Numbered from the stretch's first letter, positions 7,830 through 18,385 are shown. The stretch: DNA of 64,000 nucleotides from Pseudomonadales bacterium (GCA_041395945.1 JAWKZN010000003.1:1-64000); one strand, 5' to 3'. Notes: generated by a model not told the origin, from the letters alone. Numbers and translations: made by a program.

Positions 7830-8057
7830 ATGAGTAACGTGCGATGGTCCATCGTAGTACGCGATGACGTGGACAGGGCGCTACGGACCTACCTGGGCCG
7901 GCATGGTATGAAAAAGGGCGACATCTCTCAGTTCGTCGAAGAGGCGGTACAGGCGCGCCTTTTCCAATTGACCGTCGAGGGCACGAAGCGGCGTAACCAG
8001 CATCATTCTCAGGATGAAATGCTGGAGGCGATTAATGAAGCCCTGCGCGGCAAGTAG
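7830..8057 (+). CDS. Ribbon-helix-helix DNA-binding protein, probable operon regulator or antitoxin-like
   Basis: The product is 75 residues: SNVRWSIVVRDDVDRALRTYLGRHGMKKGDISQFVEEAVQARLFQLTVEG. A leading beta strand (VRWSIVV) followed by two helices is the pattern of MetJ/Arc/CopG folds. ATG 7830 is preferred over ATG 7824 because GGGAGG (7818-7823) would abut the first. It sits behind the operator-bearing promoter at 7772-7800 and 99 bases before the giant sacsin-like gene. No adjacent toxin is seen, so a transcriptional regulator of the cassette is more likely than a toxin-antitoxin partner. It is read in the same direction as the ATPase and helicase genes. Confidence 0.75.
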   Translation: MSNVRWSIVVRDDVDRALRTYLGRHGMKKGDISQFVEEAVQARLFQLTVEGTKRRNQHHSQDEMLEAINEALRGK

Positions 8058-8156
8058 ACGATTCCGTCGTCATTTGAGCCCCGCTCTGAGCGACAGGCCG
8101 ATGACCTTTCGGCTTTCGGCTCCCCAGTCGCTTCCGATGATCGATTGGGGCGACTG

Positions 8157-11100
8157 ATGAGAGGTTACCAGACCAACTACGTCAACCTGATCGCGGACAA
8201 CCTTCGAGACCGCTACGAGAGTGGGTTCCCCATTCTGAAGGAACTGATTCAGAACGCTGACGACGCAAAAGCTCGTACGTTGATCTTTGGGACCCACCCA
8301 GGGTTTCCCGATGCGCCCCATCCGCTGCTGCGTGGACCGGGTCTTTGGTTCTTCAACGATGGCGAGTTCAAGAAGAGCGATTCGGATGCTCTTCGTTCTT
8401 TCGGCATCAACAGCAAAGCTGGTGATGCCGGTGTAATAGGCAAGTTTGGCCTCGGAATGAAGAGCGTCTTCCATTTGTGCGAGGCCCTTTTCTACGTCGC
8501 CTGGGATGGAGTGGACTTCCACTGTGAAGGACTCACTCCATGGAAGCACGATGATCACAGTCCTCATCCCGAGTGGGATGAGACGAGTGCCGCTGATTGG
8601 GACGCACTGACAAGCCTCGGCTCAGAACTCGTCGAAATGGCCGAGCACAGCTGGTTCTTGTTGTGGCTTCCACTGCGAATGAAGCGACATTTGCAAACCA
8701 CCTCGGGCGAAGAGACGGGGGCCATCATCAGTCGATTTCCCGGAGACGATCCGTCCAGTGAGCTTGCGTTTCTTAGCGATCCAAAACTGGCAGGCCACGT
8801 GGCTGAAATGCTGCCCTTGCTGCGACACCTGGAGCGCGTCGAACACAAAGGGAATATCAATAGCTTTGCTTTGGAACTCTCGTCCGGAGCCCGGCTGATA
8901 GGCGACCCGCCCTGCTCGCAGGCGGATGGCCAAATTCTATATGAAGGTAAGCAGCGGCTAATTGGTTTCTCTGGGCTGAGATCAGAAAGCGCGGATGGAT
9001 GGTTCGCAACCGCAAAGGCGCGAGAGGAGTGGCCCCGTACTTGGTATCGCGATGATTTGGGACGGGAGCACTTGGCAATCGATAAGGCGTCGCCGGAGGC
9101 GGCTGTCTTGTTCTGCGCAGGCTTCAATTCCGTTCCGATTTCTCGGCTACATTGGGCAGTTTTCTTGCCAGTCGAGGACGGTGGTCAACGAATTCAAGCG
9201 GAAGGCTGTAGGCTGGAACACTCGATCGTCCTCCATGGTCAGTTCTTTCTAGACGCCGGTCGAAAGAACATTCACGGGTTGGAAAACCTTCATCTTGACC
9301 CTGCTTCAGATCGCGACGCGCGAATGGACGAAAGCGCATTGCGGACTGCCTGGAATCAGAAACTGGCGCAGGACGTGTTGTTGCCGATGGTGCTGCCGGC
9401 TCTAGATCGGTATACCGACAAGCTGGAGCTCTCAACGGACGAGTGCGGTTTTTTGACAGAAGCCATTTCAACGACGGAATGGTTCCGCACCTTTCGCAAA
9501 CATATCTGCCGGGACAGCGTCTGGGCGCGAACGCTGCAGCGTGGGACCGAACCTCGATGGAGTTTGGTCGATGGCGATGCTCGCCTTCGCCTTCGCCCTG
9601 TTCCCAAGCCGCCGAATTCAGTCCCGGAACGGCCGTGGTTAGTCTTCCCGGAACTGTCCACAAGCAACGTTGTACCCTACGACGCGGAAGCACCATGCCT
9701 GTGGGATCAGCCACGTCAATGGCTGGAAGCTGAGCTCGAGCTTTTGCTGTCGCGCATCGGTGGTTTATTCACCGACGGACCGTCCATGGATTACTTGGCT
9801 GAGTTCTTGGAGTCCTGGGCGGGTCCTTACCTATCGACGGATCGGATACAGAGCCAACTAGTTTCAGTCCTACGAGATGGCCTACGCGCCGCTGGCCTCC
9901 AAGCCCGACGCCAGGTGGCAGCAAAGGGGAACAGAGTCCTTGGCTTTCTCCGGCCGCAAAACCGGTTGGAGCTTTCGGCGGAGTTGCCGGAGGCGATCCT
10001 TAGGGAACTGTGGAGAATCGATGCTCCCGTATTGCTGGTTCCCAGGGGAATGGACCAGGCTGCATCGAGCGCAGGTTCGCCGGACGAGAGCGTGCTAGTC
10101 CTTTGGCTCGGTGTGCTAGACCGCGCCCTTGGCGGTGAAAGCGAAATACCAGGTCAGCGTCAGATACTCGTGGCGGTTCACGGGCTATTACGTACGCTGC
10201 CAGCCGATGCGCGGGGACGATTCCTTCGAGTAAATCGCAAGCTGCGTGTTATTGGAGTTCGCGACGCCGCGACCGGCACCGAGAGGGCGGTGTCTTTCGA
10301 GTTTATCGAGCGCATTAGAACGGCCGGCACTTTGTTTGGTTTTTCGGAAGGACTTGGAGAAGCGGCGATGGGTGTCACGCCGCTGCTGTCCCGAGCGATT
10401 CCGGACGCGGAAATCTGCCTCGTTCGGGCACAGATTTATCGCGAGCTTTTCCCGGACAATGGAACCGCGAGCGGAAGCAGACGCATCCCTTCCGCAAGTG
10501 ATGGTCGAGCCTGCCTTGCAGCGATTGGGCACCAGACTACAGGACGACTGGGAGGCGTCGCAGACCGCCAAAGAATGCTCGAACATGCTAATGATCCAGG
10601 CACAGACCCCAATGCACTTCGCGGTCTGCGTGTGCTCCTACATGGCGCGGTCGAACATCGCGTCGACGATTCCGCGGTCTTGTGGATCGGACGCCATGAT
10701 CAACCTCCAGCCTGGAACAAACTATGGGCTTCTACTCACAGGGGTGAACAATGGAGCTTGGTTCCCGAGGAACTTGCAAACTCCGTTCCCCGCGCGCGTT
10801 GGGGCCAGGCCAACGTTGCGGAGATCGACTCGCACACGTTAATTCAAGAGTTGCGCAGTTCCGCTCTCATCGATATCGCCGCGCCTGAGGAATTCTCGAT
10901 CGAAGAGCGTGGCGAGATCCTAGCCCGCATTGAGCACGAAGACCTCTGGCGGCGACTTCCTTTTCACACGACCCTGGCTGGCGAGCCGGTATCGGCGACT
11001 GGCGAAAATGTTTATCTGGCGCCCACGCGCAAATCGCACGATGATCGATTGGCTCTCCTGGCGACGCTGATAGCCCCAAGCAAAAACGCGCGGGTCGCAG

Positions 11101-14100
11101 AGAAGCAGAAACGCTGGCTGAGACCTTTCGACGACCGAGCCATCATCGAGATCGCGCTGAGTACCGAGCAACCCACTCTCCATTGGCGAAGCGTCATGGC
11201 GGCCCTGGATTCCCTCCCAGCCGTTGTCGAAGAGAATTTGCGAAGGCTGATTCGGAGTAAAAGCTGGCTGCCGACTATTTACGGTACGTCGGCGAAACCC
11301 GAAGACGTAATCGATCTCGATGCGGCCTTGGGGGACGAAGCCCACAGACTCGTCGCGGAGCATCGAGTCGCGCACGGCCCCTGCTTTGCAGTACCCGAAG
11401 AGATCGAAGGCGCATTACGAAGTAACCCGGCTTGGGAGATGCTTCGGGAGCTGGGATTCGCATCCAGAGAAGAGGGTCTAGAGCGCCTTGGATTGCTACT
11501 TGAGGATTTACCCGAATATCACGTCGGGGAATGGCAAGCAGAGCCTACCGCCGACGAGATAGAACTGTTGGCTGATTGCGAAAAACTCCCGGGTTGGCGG
11601 TTGTTGGAGATGGCCTCGGGTGAGCCGTTCGAGCGGGAGGCGGCGTGGAGCCGACTTGGGGAAGCCCTTTCAGGATCGATTGATGCTGAGCAATTGGCAG
11701 GGGTGCTGGACTGGCTCAGTAAGGACACTTCCCAATGGCACGTTCGCAAGTCCGTCTACGACGTCTATTTGAGACAACTGGCCCGGTACGGGGAAAACGC
11801 ACAGCGTTTTATCCCGGGCTTACGGCTCGCTACCCGCGACAAGAATTGGAGTGATTCTGCGTCACTTTGCGCCGGCGCCCATGGCGTGGTGGATTCGAGG
11901 GTTCTAGACGCGCAACAGGCGGCAATTCTAGGCGACCTGGTTTACCAGGCGGGTGCATCGCATGCTCACGAAAGTACGGTCGGCATGCCTGACGCGACGT
12001 TTCGACTAGCCCGTGACGCAGCGCCTGAACTCCTACGTGAGTATTTCCGCGATTGGCACGGGAGTCTCGTTCCTTCACCGATGATTGGTGTGGTGCTCGG
12101 GTTGCTTGGCTCGGCCATGAGAGGCCTCGCCAATGAGTATCTTTACCCACATAGTTTTGAATGGCTTGTTGGACGCTTGCCTTGGCGAGACCCGGGAAGG
12201 ACGCGCGAGCGGCGGGAATGGATGGGAGACAAAACTGTAGACGAAGCGCTGGAGCTCATTGAAGCAACAGTCCGAGTCGAGACCGGCGAAGAAGTGGAAG
12301 TGCTTAGCCTTCTGGGCCAATCGATACGGGTCGCGCTTGAGCAGGAAGTCCGAACCCTGCTCGCGGGCGCGCTAAGTTGGCAAGGCGGCTACGGGGTGAT
12401 GATTCCGTTTCGTCGCGTCGAGCTTGGTCGATTCGACGCGGAGCAACTCTTCGACCTGCTCCGTGCCACCGCCGAGCGACTCTACTTCGAGTTGTACAAC
12501 CAGGCGAAGGTGGATTTCGGATTCTTGTGGCAGGAGCTAGACCGGAGCGATCAGCTGGAAATCGGAATCGCTCGTCGGCTGATCCTGGATCACATTCCCT
12601 TCTACCTCAGACAGCTCTCCGTGAAGAGCGACCGGATCGAAAAGCAACTAGCGATCTGCGACTCATGGCGGCGCCGGATCGCCGAAGCAGAAGCGGAGGG
12701 GGAATCAGCGGAATCAAGCAGAAGAGAGTTGCGCCAGTCACTCGAGAAATTGGCCGGTTGCATCGACCTGAACACAGACGAACAGGGTGCGGTCGTCCAG
12801 GCCGTCAAGAGTAAGCTTAAGCAGTACCAATATGAGCTCGCGAGTATTCCACTGGAACTGTTCCAGAATGCCGACGACGCCGCCGTCGAGCTGGGTCATT
12901 TTCACGCTTTTCCTTTGCAAGGCTCCGAGGTGCCGCCGGCGGCACGGCGATTCGTGGTGGACGAGCAGAGCGATGGACTCGCGTTTCTCCACTGGGGGCG
13001 TCCTGTCAACGCTCGCGGTCCCGTCGGCTTCGACGGCGAACGACGCGGCTACGACCGAGACCTAGAGAAGATGCTCATTCTTTCAGCCTCCGACAAGCGT
13101 GGCGACGAAGGCGTAACCGGTAAGTTCGGATTGGGGTTCAAGAGCGTATTGCTGGCGTGCGAACATCCACGAATCATTAGTGGCCGGTTGGCCATACGCG
13201 TGGTGTCCGGGATCCTGCCCCAGCCTTGGAAGGACTCCCAGGAGGCGCGGGTTCGGCTGACCCGACTAGGCGCAAACTCCAAGCTGCCGGGGACGCTCAT
13301 AGAGCTTCCTGGTGTTCACGGCGAACTTAGGGATCAAGTTCTGGAACGGTTCCGACAGCTCGCGGGGATCCTATGCGTTTTTGGGCGCGCCCTCCGGACC
13401 ATTACCCATGTCGCGGCGTCAGAGTCGACCTGGCATTGGCGACCGAGCGAAATTTGCCCGGGCGTAGAGGTCGGCCAGCTGGATCTAATGGGTGATTGGG
13501 GCGCCCACACGACGGCGCTCTGTATCCGCACAGAAATCGGCAGCGTGCTCATGGCAGTGGGGCCCCAGGGTTTTCGTCCGCTGCCTGACGGGGTTCCCGC
13601 ACTCTGGGTCACAGCGCCCACTCGAGAAACGTCGACCGTCGGTTTCGCCATCAACGGAAATTTTGACTTGGATGCCGGGCGCGCCAGGCTGGCTGGAAGC
13701 ACGACTGAAAACCTGGAGAAAGCATCACGCATAGGCAGCGCGGCCGGCGGCGTCTTGGACGCGCTGCTCGAACGCTCCTTTGAGGATTGGCCGTCCGTCC
13801 GGGCCGCGCTGGGATTGGCGGCGGATGCCGACGCTCTAGGGTTCTGGGAGAGCATGTGGTTTGGATTGACGAAAGGATGGTTGCGGCGTCGCCGCAGCGA
13901 TGGGGCGGAGCTGGCCCGATCGGTGGTGCTCGGCGCGCTCACACGGTTGAGCGAGCGCCCAATGGCCGTGCCCAACGGGTTGGCGGGAGCTCTACGTGGA
14001 TTCTCGGATGCGAGCGATATCCGGTACGAACTGAGCGGGGCGCTTTTGCAAGAGGACGTTGGCGCAAAGTTGGGAGCCTGGACAAGATTCGCAAGCCGCT

Positions 14101-15599
14101 ACCCTGGCCACCTCTGCGTCTCCACGGAGATTGGCGACATCGTCAGAGAGGCCAAGCTGGCCAACCCACAGCCCCTGGGCCTTTCTGCGCTAGTGGGTCT
14201 GTTGGAGCGCTCCAGGGTTGAGCCGGCCGATGCCGAAGTCCTTGGATGGGTGCACGTTCTGACCGAGGACAGTTCAGACTGGGAGTCCGTCGATCTTCAG
14301 GAACGGTTGAGTCAGTTGCAGTTTCGGTCCGAAGCGGGAGAGTGGGTCGAGGCCCGTAAGCTGCTGGCTCTTCATGGTCCAGGCCTCGACTCGGACGAAC
14401 CGAGAAGGCATGCATTGGCGCCACCCGAGTATCGATTGCACGCCGGTTACTACGTCGAAACGGACGGCCAACATTCGGCCGCGACCTTTTTTCTGATCGC
14501 CCGGCAACGCATGGAGGCCCCGGCAGAGCGAATAGCGCAATGGGTTCTGGACGCGGGTTCGGTTGAGGTGCGACGCGCTTCTCTGAAATACCTCGCTGAC
14601 GGCGACCTTGGGGAACGCGTCGCGGAGCGGGTGCGCGGTGCCGAGTGGTTGCGTTCCGCACTGCAGGACCCTGAGCTCATGCGAGGGCTGAGTGAGGAAC
14701 AGGTTGACCGGCTCCGTCGACGCCTGGTTTCGGTTGCCCGGCTTGAGTGGGCCGTTGATACCGACGAACTGCCGGAGGATCGCGAACCGATATCCGCGCA
14801 CGTCGATCTGACGACGGCCTTGGTTAGGCTTCACGAATGGTGGTCGAAGGAGCGGAAACAAAGAGCAGGAGAATATCGGAATCGTTTGTATCCTCAGGGA
14901 CTGAATCTTGAGCCGGACCCGCACAGCGGTCGAATCGACCGATCGTCATGGCTCATGCTCCTCGCAATCGGGAGCTTTCAGGGTATGGGACGTACCCGAG
15001 ATGAACAGCATCGTGGCTTTATCCGGTACTGTCAGGACCGCGGCTGGTGGAATGTCTTCACGGAAAGCGATCCTAAAAAGGAACCGGAAAAATGGATGAA
15101 CATCATCGAGGAGTATGCGGAAGCGCAGCATGACGATGAGGAATGGACGCAGTGGTTGGCTCAGTTCCCGAAGCTCTATCGGTTACGCCGCTGGCTGGAC
15201 GATTACGCAGATCTATTCCTCTCGATTGATCGCTTCGATGAAAGTTTCGCCCTCGACACGATTCTTGCGCCGAGAGCGAACCCGAAGTTTCAGGGGGGTG
15301 GGATCGACGCGCCGCCGCTGACTAGGACTTTGCGAGTCGGATCCCATCTTGTCGTTCGGGAGCTTCTGCATCACGGTGTGATCAAAAGCCGGTTCGCAGC
15401 TCCCCATGCCTACGCGCCGATAGATCGCGTCCAGACTTTTTTCGACGCATTCGGTGCCTGGGTCTACACCGGCGAGGACATCTACCAAATCCTGGTGGAA
15501 CACTTGGGCGAAGACGCGGCTGACTTCAGCGGAGACTATGACATCCCGTTGCGGATAATCTCCTCCGATGAATCGTTACGTCACAAATTGCTTGAATAG
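8157..15599 (+). CDS. Giant protein with two sacsin/HSP90-like GHKL ATPase modules (2480 aa)
   Basis: From ATG 8157 the protein has 2480 residues; TTG 8145 is an alternative. Module 1 (about 1-250) has the HSP90-type box LKELIQNADDAKA (E29, N33, D36), FFNDGEF, and the glycine lid GVIGKFGLGMKSVFHL. Module 2 (about 1555-1760) repeats the box as LELFQNADDAA and the lid as VTGKFGLGFKSVLLA, but the NDG segment is replaced by LHWGRP. Sacsin-type ATPases in bacteria are found in conflict systems, but no nuclease motif is visible here. The middle (300-1500) and C-terminal parts are helical and not recognised. It sits between the RHH gene and the SNF2 helicase on one strand, so the three likely act together. 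GC content looks lower than in the ICE backbone. Confidence 0.85.
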   Translation: MRGYQTNYVNLIADNLRDRYESGFPILKELIQNADDAKARTLIFGTHPGFPDAPHPLLRGPGLWFFNDGEFKKSDSDALRSFGINSKAGDAGVIGKFGLGMKSVFHLCEALFYVAWDGVDFHCEGLTPWKHDDHSPHPEWDETSAADWDALTSLGSELVEMAEHSWFLLWLPLRMKRHLQTTSGEETGAIISRFPGDDPSSELAFLSDPKLAGHVAEMLPLLRHLERVEHKGNINSFALELSSGARLIGDPPCSQADGQILYEGKQRLIGFSGLRSESADGWFATAKAREEWPRTWYRDDLGREHLAIDKASPEAAVLFCAGFNSVPISRLHWAVFLPVEDGGQRIQAEGCRLEHSIVLHGQFFLDAGRKNIHGLENLHLDPASDRDARMDESALRTAWNQKLAQDVLLPMVLPALDRYTDKLELSTDECGFLTEAISTTEWFRTFRKHICRDSVWARTLQRGTEPRWSLVDGDARLRLRPVPKPPNSVPERPWLVFPELSTSNVVPYDAEAPCLWDQPRQWLEAELELLLSRIGGLFTDGPSMDYLAEFLESWAGPYLSTDRIQSQLVSVLRDGLRAAGLQARRQVAAKGNRVLGFLRPQNRLELSAELPEAILRELWRIDAPVLLVPRGMDQAASSAGSPDESVLVLWLGVLDRALGGESEIPGQRQILVAVHGLLRTLPADARGRFLRVNRKLRVIGVRDAATGTERAVSFEFIERIRTAGTLFGFSEGLGEAAMGVTPLLSRAIPDAEICLVRAQIYRELFPDNGTASGSRRIPSASDGRACLAAIGHQTTGRLGGVADRQRMLEHANDPGTDPNALRGLRVLLHGAVEHRVDDSAVLWIGRHDQPPAWNKLWASTHRGEQWSLVPEELANSVPRARWGQANVAEIDSHTLIQELRSSALIDIAAPEEFSIEERGEILARIEHEDLWRRLPFHTTLAGEPVSATGENVYLAPTRKSHDDRLALLATLIAPSKNARVAEKQKRWLRPFDDRAIIEIALSTEQPTLHWRSVMAALDSLPAVVEENLRRLIRSKSWLPTIYGTSAKPEDVIDLDAALGDEAHRLVAEHRVAHGPCFAVPEEIEGALRSNPAWEMLRELGFASREEGLERLGLLLEDLPEYHVGEWQAEPTADEIELLADCEKLPGWRLLEMASGEPFEREAAWSRLGEALSGSIDAEQLAGVLDWLSKDTSQWHVRKSVYDVYLRQLARYGENAQRFIPGLRLATRDKNWSDSASLCAGAHGVVDSRVLDAQQAAILGDLVYQAGASHAHESTVGMPDATFRLARDAAPELLREYFRDWHGSLVPSPMIGVVLGLLGSAMRGLANEYLYPHSFEWLVGRLPWRDPGRTRERREWMGDKTVDEALELIEATVRVETGEEVEVLSLLGQSIRVALEQEVRTLLAGALSWQGGYGVMIPFRRVELGRFDAEQLFDLLRATAERLYFELYNQAKVDFGFLWQELDRSDQLEIGIARRLILDHIPFYLRQLSVKSDRIEKQLAICDSWRRRIAEAEAEGESAESSRRELRQSLEKLAGCIDLNTDEQGAVVQAVKSKLKQYQYELASIPLELFQNADDAAVELGHFHAFPLQGSEVPPAARRFVVDEQSDGLAFLHWGRPVNARGPVGFDGERRGYDRDLEKMLILSASDKRGDEGVTGKFGLGFKSVLLACEHPRIISGRLAIRVVSGILPQPWKDSQEARVRLTRLGANSKLPGTLIELPGVHGELRDQVLERFRQLAGILCVFGRALRTITHVAASESTWHWRPSEICPGVEVGQLDLMGDWGAHTTALCIRTEIGSVLMAVGPQGFRPLPDGVPALWVTAPTRETSTVGFAINGNFDLDAGRARLAGSTTENLEKASRIGSAAGGVLDALLERSFEDWPSVRAALGLAADADALGFWESMWFGLTKGWLRRRRSDGAELARSVVLGALTRLSERPMAVPNGLAGALRGFSDASDIRYELSGALLQEDVGAKLGAWTRFASRYPGHLCVSTEIGDIVREAKLANPQPLGLSALVGLLERSRVEPADAEVLGWVHVLTEDSSDWESVDLQERLSQLQFRSEAGEWVEARKLLALHGPGLDSDEPRRHALAPPEYRLHAGYYVETDGQHSAATFFLIARQRMEAPAERIAQWVLDAGSVEVRRASLKYLADGDLGERVAERVRGAEWLRSALQDPELMRGLSEEQVDRLRRRLVSVARLEWAVDTDELPEDREPISAHVDLTTALVRLHEWWSKERKQRAGEYRNRLYPQGLNLEPDPHSGRIDRSSWLMLLAIGSFQGMGRTRDEQHRGFIRYCQDRGWWNVFTESDPKKEPEKWMNIIEEYAEAQHDDEEWTQWLAQFPKLYRLRRWLDDYADLFLSIDRFDESFALDTILAPRANPKFQGGGIDAPPLTRTLRVGSHLVVRELLHHGVIKSRFAAPHAYAPIDRVQTFFDAFGAWVYTGEDIYQILVEHLGEDAADFSGDYDIPLRIISSDESLRHKLLE

Positions 15600-15620
15600 T
15601 TGTTGGGAATAGTCGAGAGA

Positions 15621-15680
15621 ATGCCACGTGCAATTGACATCCGGTTTGACGGACAGGACTACATACTGAGGGCGGAATAG
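15621..15680 (+). CDS. 19-codon ORF coupled to the helicase gene
   Basis: ATG 15621 opens MPRAIDIRFDGQDYILRAE, whose TAG shares its last base with the GTG start of the SNF2 gene (TAGTG). It fills most of the 80-base gap after the sacsin-like gene. GAGAGA lies just upstream as a weak Shine-Dalgarno. It may be a translational coupler, the remnant of a small gene, or chance; nothing else is recognisable. Confidence 0.3.
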   Translation: MPRAIDIRFDGQDYILRAE

Positions 15681-18334
15681 TGCTTGAAGCGGGACAGCAA
15701 GTTCACCATCCGGGTTTCGGGACAGGAAGCGTGATCCTGGACCAAGGGGACACTGTCATCGTGCGTTTCGAAGATCGAATCGAGTCCTGCGAAGCGAGCA
15801 GTTTGACGCCTCGTCTCGGAGTCGTCGACGCGGTCAAGCTGGGGCGGTGGTCGCCGACGCTGGATGTGACTCTAAAGGCCCAATCTGCAGCCATACGCTC
15901 ATTGAACGACGCGTGGGGAGTTTTCTCGCGGTCACGAATCGACCTTCTTCCGCACCAGCTGTGGGTGTGCCACCGAGCTCTACAGCAGTGGCCAATCCGA
16001 TTGTTAATCGCTGACGATGTTGGGTTGGGAAAGACGATAGAGGCCGGCCTCATTCTGTGGCCTTTGCTTTCCAGCGGAAAGGTAAGAAGGCTTTTGATTC
16101 TCACGCCCGCCTCCCTTGTAGAGCAATGGCAATACCGGCTACGGACGCTCTTTGACATCCGCATGTCGATGTATCGCCCTGAGGTAGATCGCCCGAGGGC
16201 CGACTTCTGGAGTACCCATAACCAAGTTGTCGCGTCCCTGCCAACTATGCGCATGGATCGCGCGGGGCGCCACGAGCGACTATTGGACGCGCCCGCCTGG
16301 GACATGCTCATCGTGGATGAGGCGCACCATCTCAACGCTGACGAACAGACAGGAAAAACGCTGGGCTATCAGTTCATCGAACGTCTTGTCGAAGAGGATC
16401 GCGTCCAGTCATGCCTCTTTTTCACGGGGACGCCCCACCGTGGTAAGCCTTACGGCTTCTGGTCGCTCATGGGGCTGCTACGGCCCGATCTCTTCGGTCC
16501 AAACCGCCCGGAGCAGGAGCAAATGCCACTGCTGAGGCAGGTGCTTATTCGGAACTTCAAGCAAAAAGTCACCGACATGGCAGGAAACCGACTGTTTCAG
16601 CCGGTAAGTAACCACCCCGAGACCTACGACTACACGGACGAAGAGCGAGATTTTTATCAGCTCCTGACGAACTTCATTCTCGCCGGTAACGCTTATGCAT
16701 CCGGATTGCAGCAGAGTGAGCGCCGGCAGGTAACGCTGGTCCTAATTGCTATGCAGAAGATTGCATCCAGCTCGGTGGCGGCCATTCGGGCCGCGCTGAG
16801 AAGGCGGCTGGAGAAGCTGAGGAAGGAGGTAACCGAGCTTCGCGAGCGCTATGGGCCCGACTTTCCCGCAAGCGAGGAGGAAGACCCCGAAGTCTTGGAC
16901 GCCTTTACCCGGTGGATGAATCAAGAGCGGTTCCGATTGCTCGAGGACGAGTTGCCCCATCTCGAGTCGCTGCTTCGAGCCGCCGAGCAGATCAAAGAAG
17001 AGAGCAAGATTGCTCGCATAGGCGAGATCATCGTCAACCAATACGGTGACCGTTCAATCTTGCTGTTTACGGAATACAAAGCGACCCAAGCGCTGGTGGT
17101 GTCGACTTTGATGGCCCGTTTCGGCGAGCACAGCGTGGGGTTTATCAACGGCGACAATCGATTAGAGGGAGTTCGGCGACCTTCAGGCGAGGAGACGGTC
17201 ATCTCGGCCAACCGGGAGACGACTGCTGATTCGTTTAATCAGGGCCGGATCCGATTTCTTGTTTCGACCGAGGCAGGCGGCGAGGGAATCGACCTACAGG
17301 AGCGCAGTCACACGCTTATTCACGTAGATCTTCCTTGGAATCCCATGCGGCTTCATCAGAGGGTCGGTCGATTGAACCGGTATGGCCAGAAGCACCCCGT
17401 TGATGTCGTGACAATTCGCAACCCCAGTACTGTGGAGTCCAGGATCTGGGGCAAGCTCGAAACGAAACTCGGTCACATCATGGAGGCCCTCGGACATGCC
17501 ATGGATGAGCCAGAAGATTTGATGCAGATGGTTCTTGGCATGGCCGGTCCGAGTTTCTTCAACGAGTTGTTTGCCGAGGGCCAGTCGGTTCGAGCGGATC
17601 GTCTGGATGAATGGTTCGACGCGAAAACGAGGAGCCTAGGCGGAAAATCCGCTCTTATGACCGTGACAGACCTAGTGGGGCACTGTCAGAGTTTCGACTT
17701 ATCCCAGTTAGAAGACGTTCCTCGAAAGGACCTTCCGGACTTGGTCCCCTTCTTCTACGGCGCGTTGGTCAAGAATCGGCGCCGACCCGACCGAGAAGGA
17801 GGCTCCTTCAGTTTCAAGACGCCGGACGCATGGTTGGGCTCACCGGGCGTGCGGGCACGTTACGAGGATCTGATCTTTCACCGGCATCCCCATGATGCGG
17901 AGGAATCCAAGCGGATCGTGGGCGTTGGTCATCAGGTCTTCGACCAAGCGCTGTCCCAGGCCGCGGACGAGGAAGCGGCGCTGGCACTGTTACGCGAGAC
18001 GACGCACCCACTAGCGGTGTTTCAGGTCCAGGATGCAGTGACCAGCCGAACCGGCCACCTGCGACAGGTGGCCGTGGGTGTTACCGCAAACGATGCAGGT
18101 GCCTTGGTCCTGCTGCGGGACGAGCAGATTCTGGAGCTGCTCAATGTACGCAAGCCTGGGCAAGCCGAGGTGTCCGGCGCGGTGCGATCGATTCCGGGTG
18201 ACGAGATGTCGGTCTGGCTGGAGGGGGCTCGCGAGTACGCTGCCCGAAACGTCGAACAGTTGCGACTGCCGTTCCTTAAGCCACTGGTGAGCGATCTGAC
18301 GCTGTTCTGGCCGGAAAGCGACATCTCTGAGTAG
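15680..18334 (+). CDS. SNF2/RapA-like superfamily 2 helicase
   Basis: An 884-residue ATPase begins at GTG 15680. Residues 1-45 (MLEAGQQVHHPGFGTGSVILDQGDTVIVRFEDR) look like a small beta-barrel nucleic-acid or protein-binding module. Helicase motifs are complete: I DDVGLGKTIEAGLI (about 112), II IVDEAHHL (about 213), III FFTGTPHRG, V STEAGGEGIDLQ, and VI HQRVGRLNRYGQKHPVDVVTI (about 575). The order and motif VI match the SNF2/RapA group that includes DISARM DrmD. The C-terminal 250 residues are not recognised. These enzymes translocate on duplex DNA or remodel complexes; unwinding is uncertain. Coupled to the upstream ORF and co-directional with the giant ATPase. Confidence 0.9.
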   Translation: MLEAGQQVHHPGFGTGSVILDQGDTVIVRFEDRIESCEASSLTPRLGVVDAVKLGRWSPTLDVTLKAQSAAIRSLNDAWGVFSRSRIDLLPHQLWVCHRALQQWPIRLLIADDVGLGKTIEAGLILWPLLSSGKVRRLLILTPASLVEQWQYRLRTLFDIRMSMYRPEVDRPRADFWSTHNQVVASLPTMRMDRAGRHERLLDAPAWDMLIVDEAHHLNADEQTGKTLGYQFIERLVEEDRVQSCLFFTGTPHRGKPYGFWSLMGLLRPDLFGPNRPEQEQMPLLRQVLIRNFKQKVTDMAGNRLFQPVSNHPETYDYTDEERDFYQLLTNFILAGNAYASGLQQSERRQVTLVLIAMQKIASSSVAAIRAALRRRLEKLRKEVTELRERYGPDFPASEEEDPEVLDAFTRWMNQERFRLLEDELPHLESLLRAAEQIKEESKIARIGEIIVNQYGDRSILLFTEYKATQALVVSTLMARFGEHSVGFINGDNRLEGVRRPSGEETVISANRETTADSFNQGRIRFLVSTEAGGEGIDLQERSHTLIHVDLPWNPMRLHQRVGRLNRYGQKHPVDVVTIRNPSTVESRIWGKLETKLGHIMEALGHAMDEPEDLMQMVLGMAGPSFFNELFAEGQSVRADRLDEWFDAKTRSLGGKSALMTVTDLVGHCQSFDLSQLEDVPRKDLPDLVPFFYGALVKNRRRPDREGGSFSFKTPDAWLGSPGVRARYEDLIFHRHPHDAEESKRIVGVGHQVFDQALSQAADEEAALALLRETTHPLAVFQVQDAVTSRTGHLRQVAVGVTANDAGALVLLRDEQILELLNVRKPGQAEVSGAVRSIPGDEMSVWLEGAREYAARNVEQLRLPFLKPLVSDLTLFWPESDISE

Positions 18335-18385
18335 TGGGGGCTATCCTATTGGACTAGGGACTTTGCCAGTGCTCTAGCGATTCAG

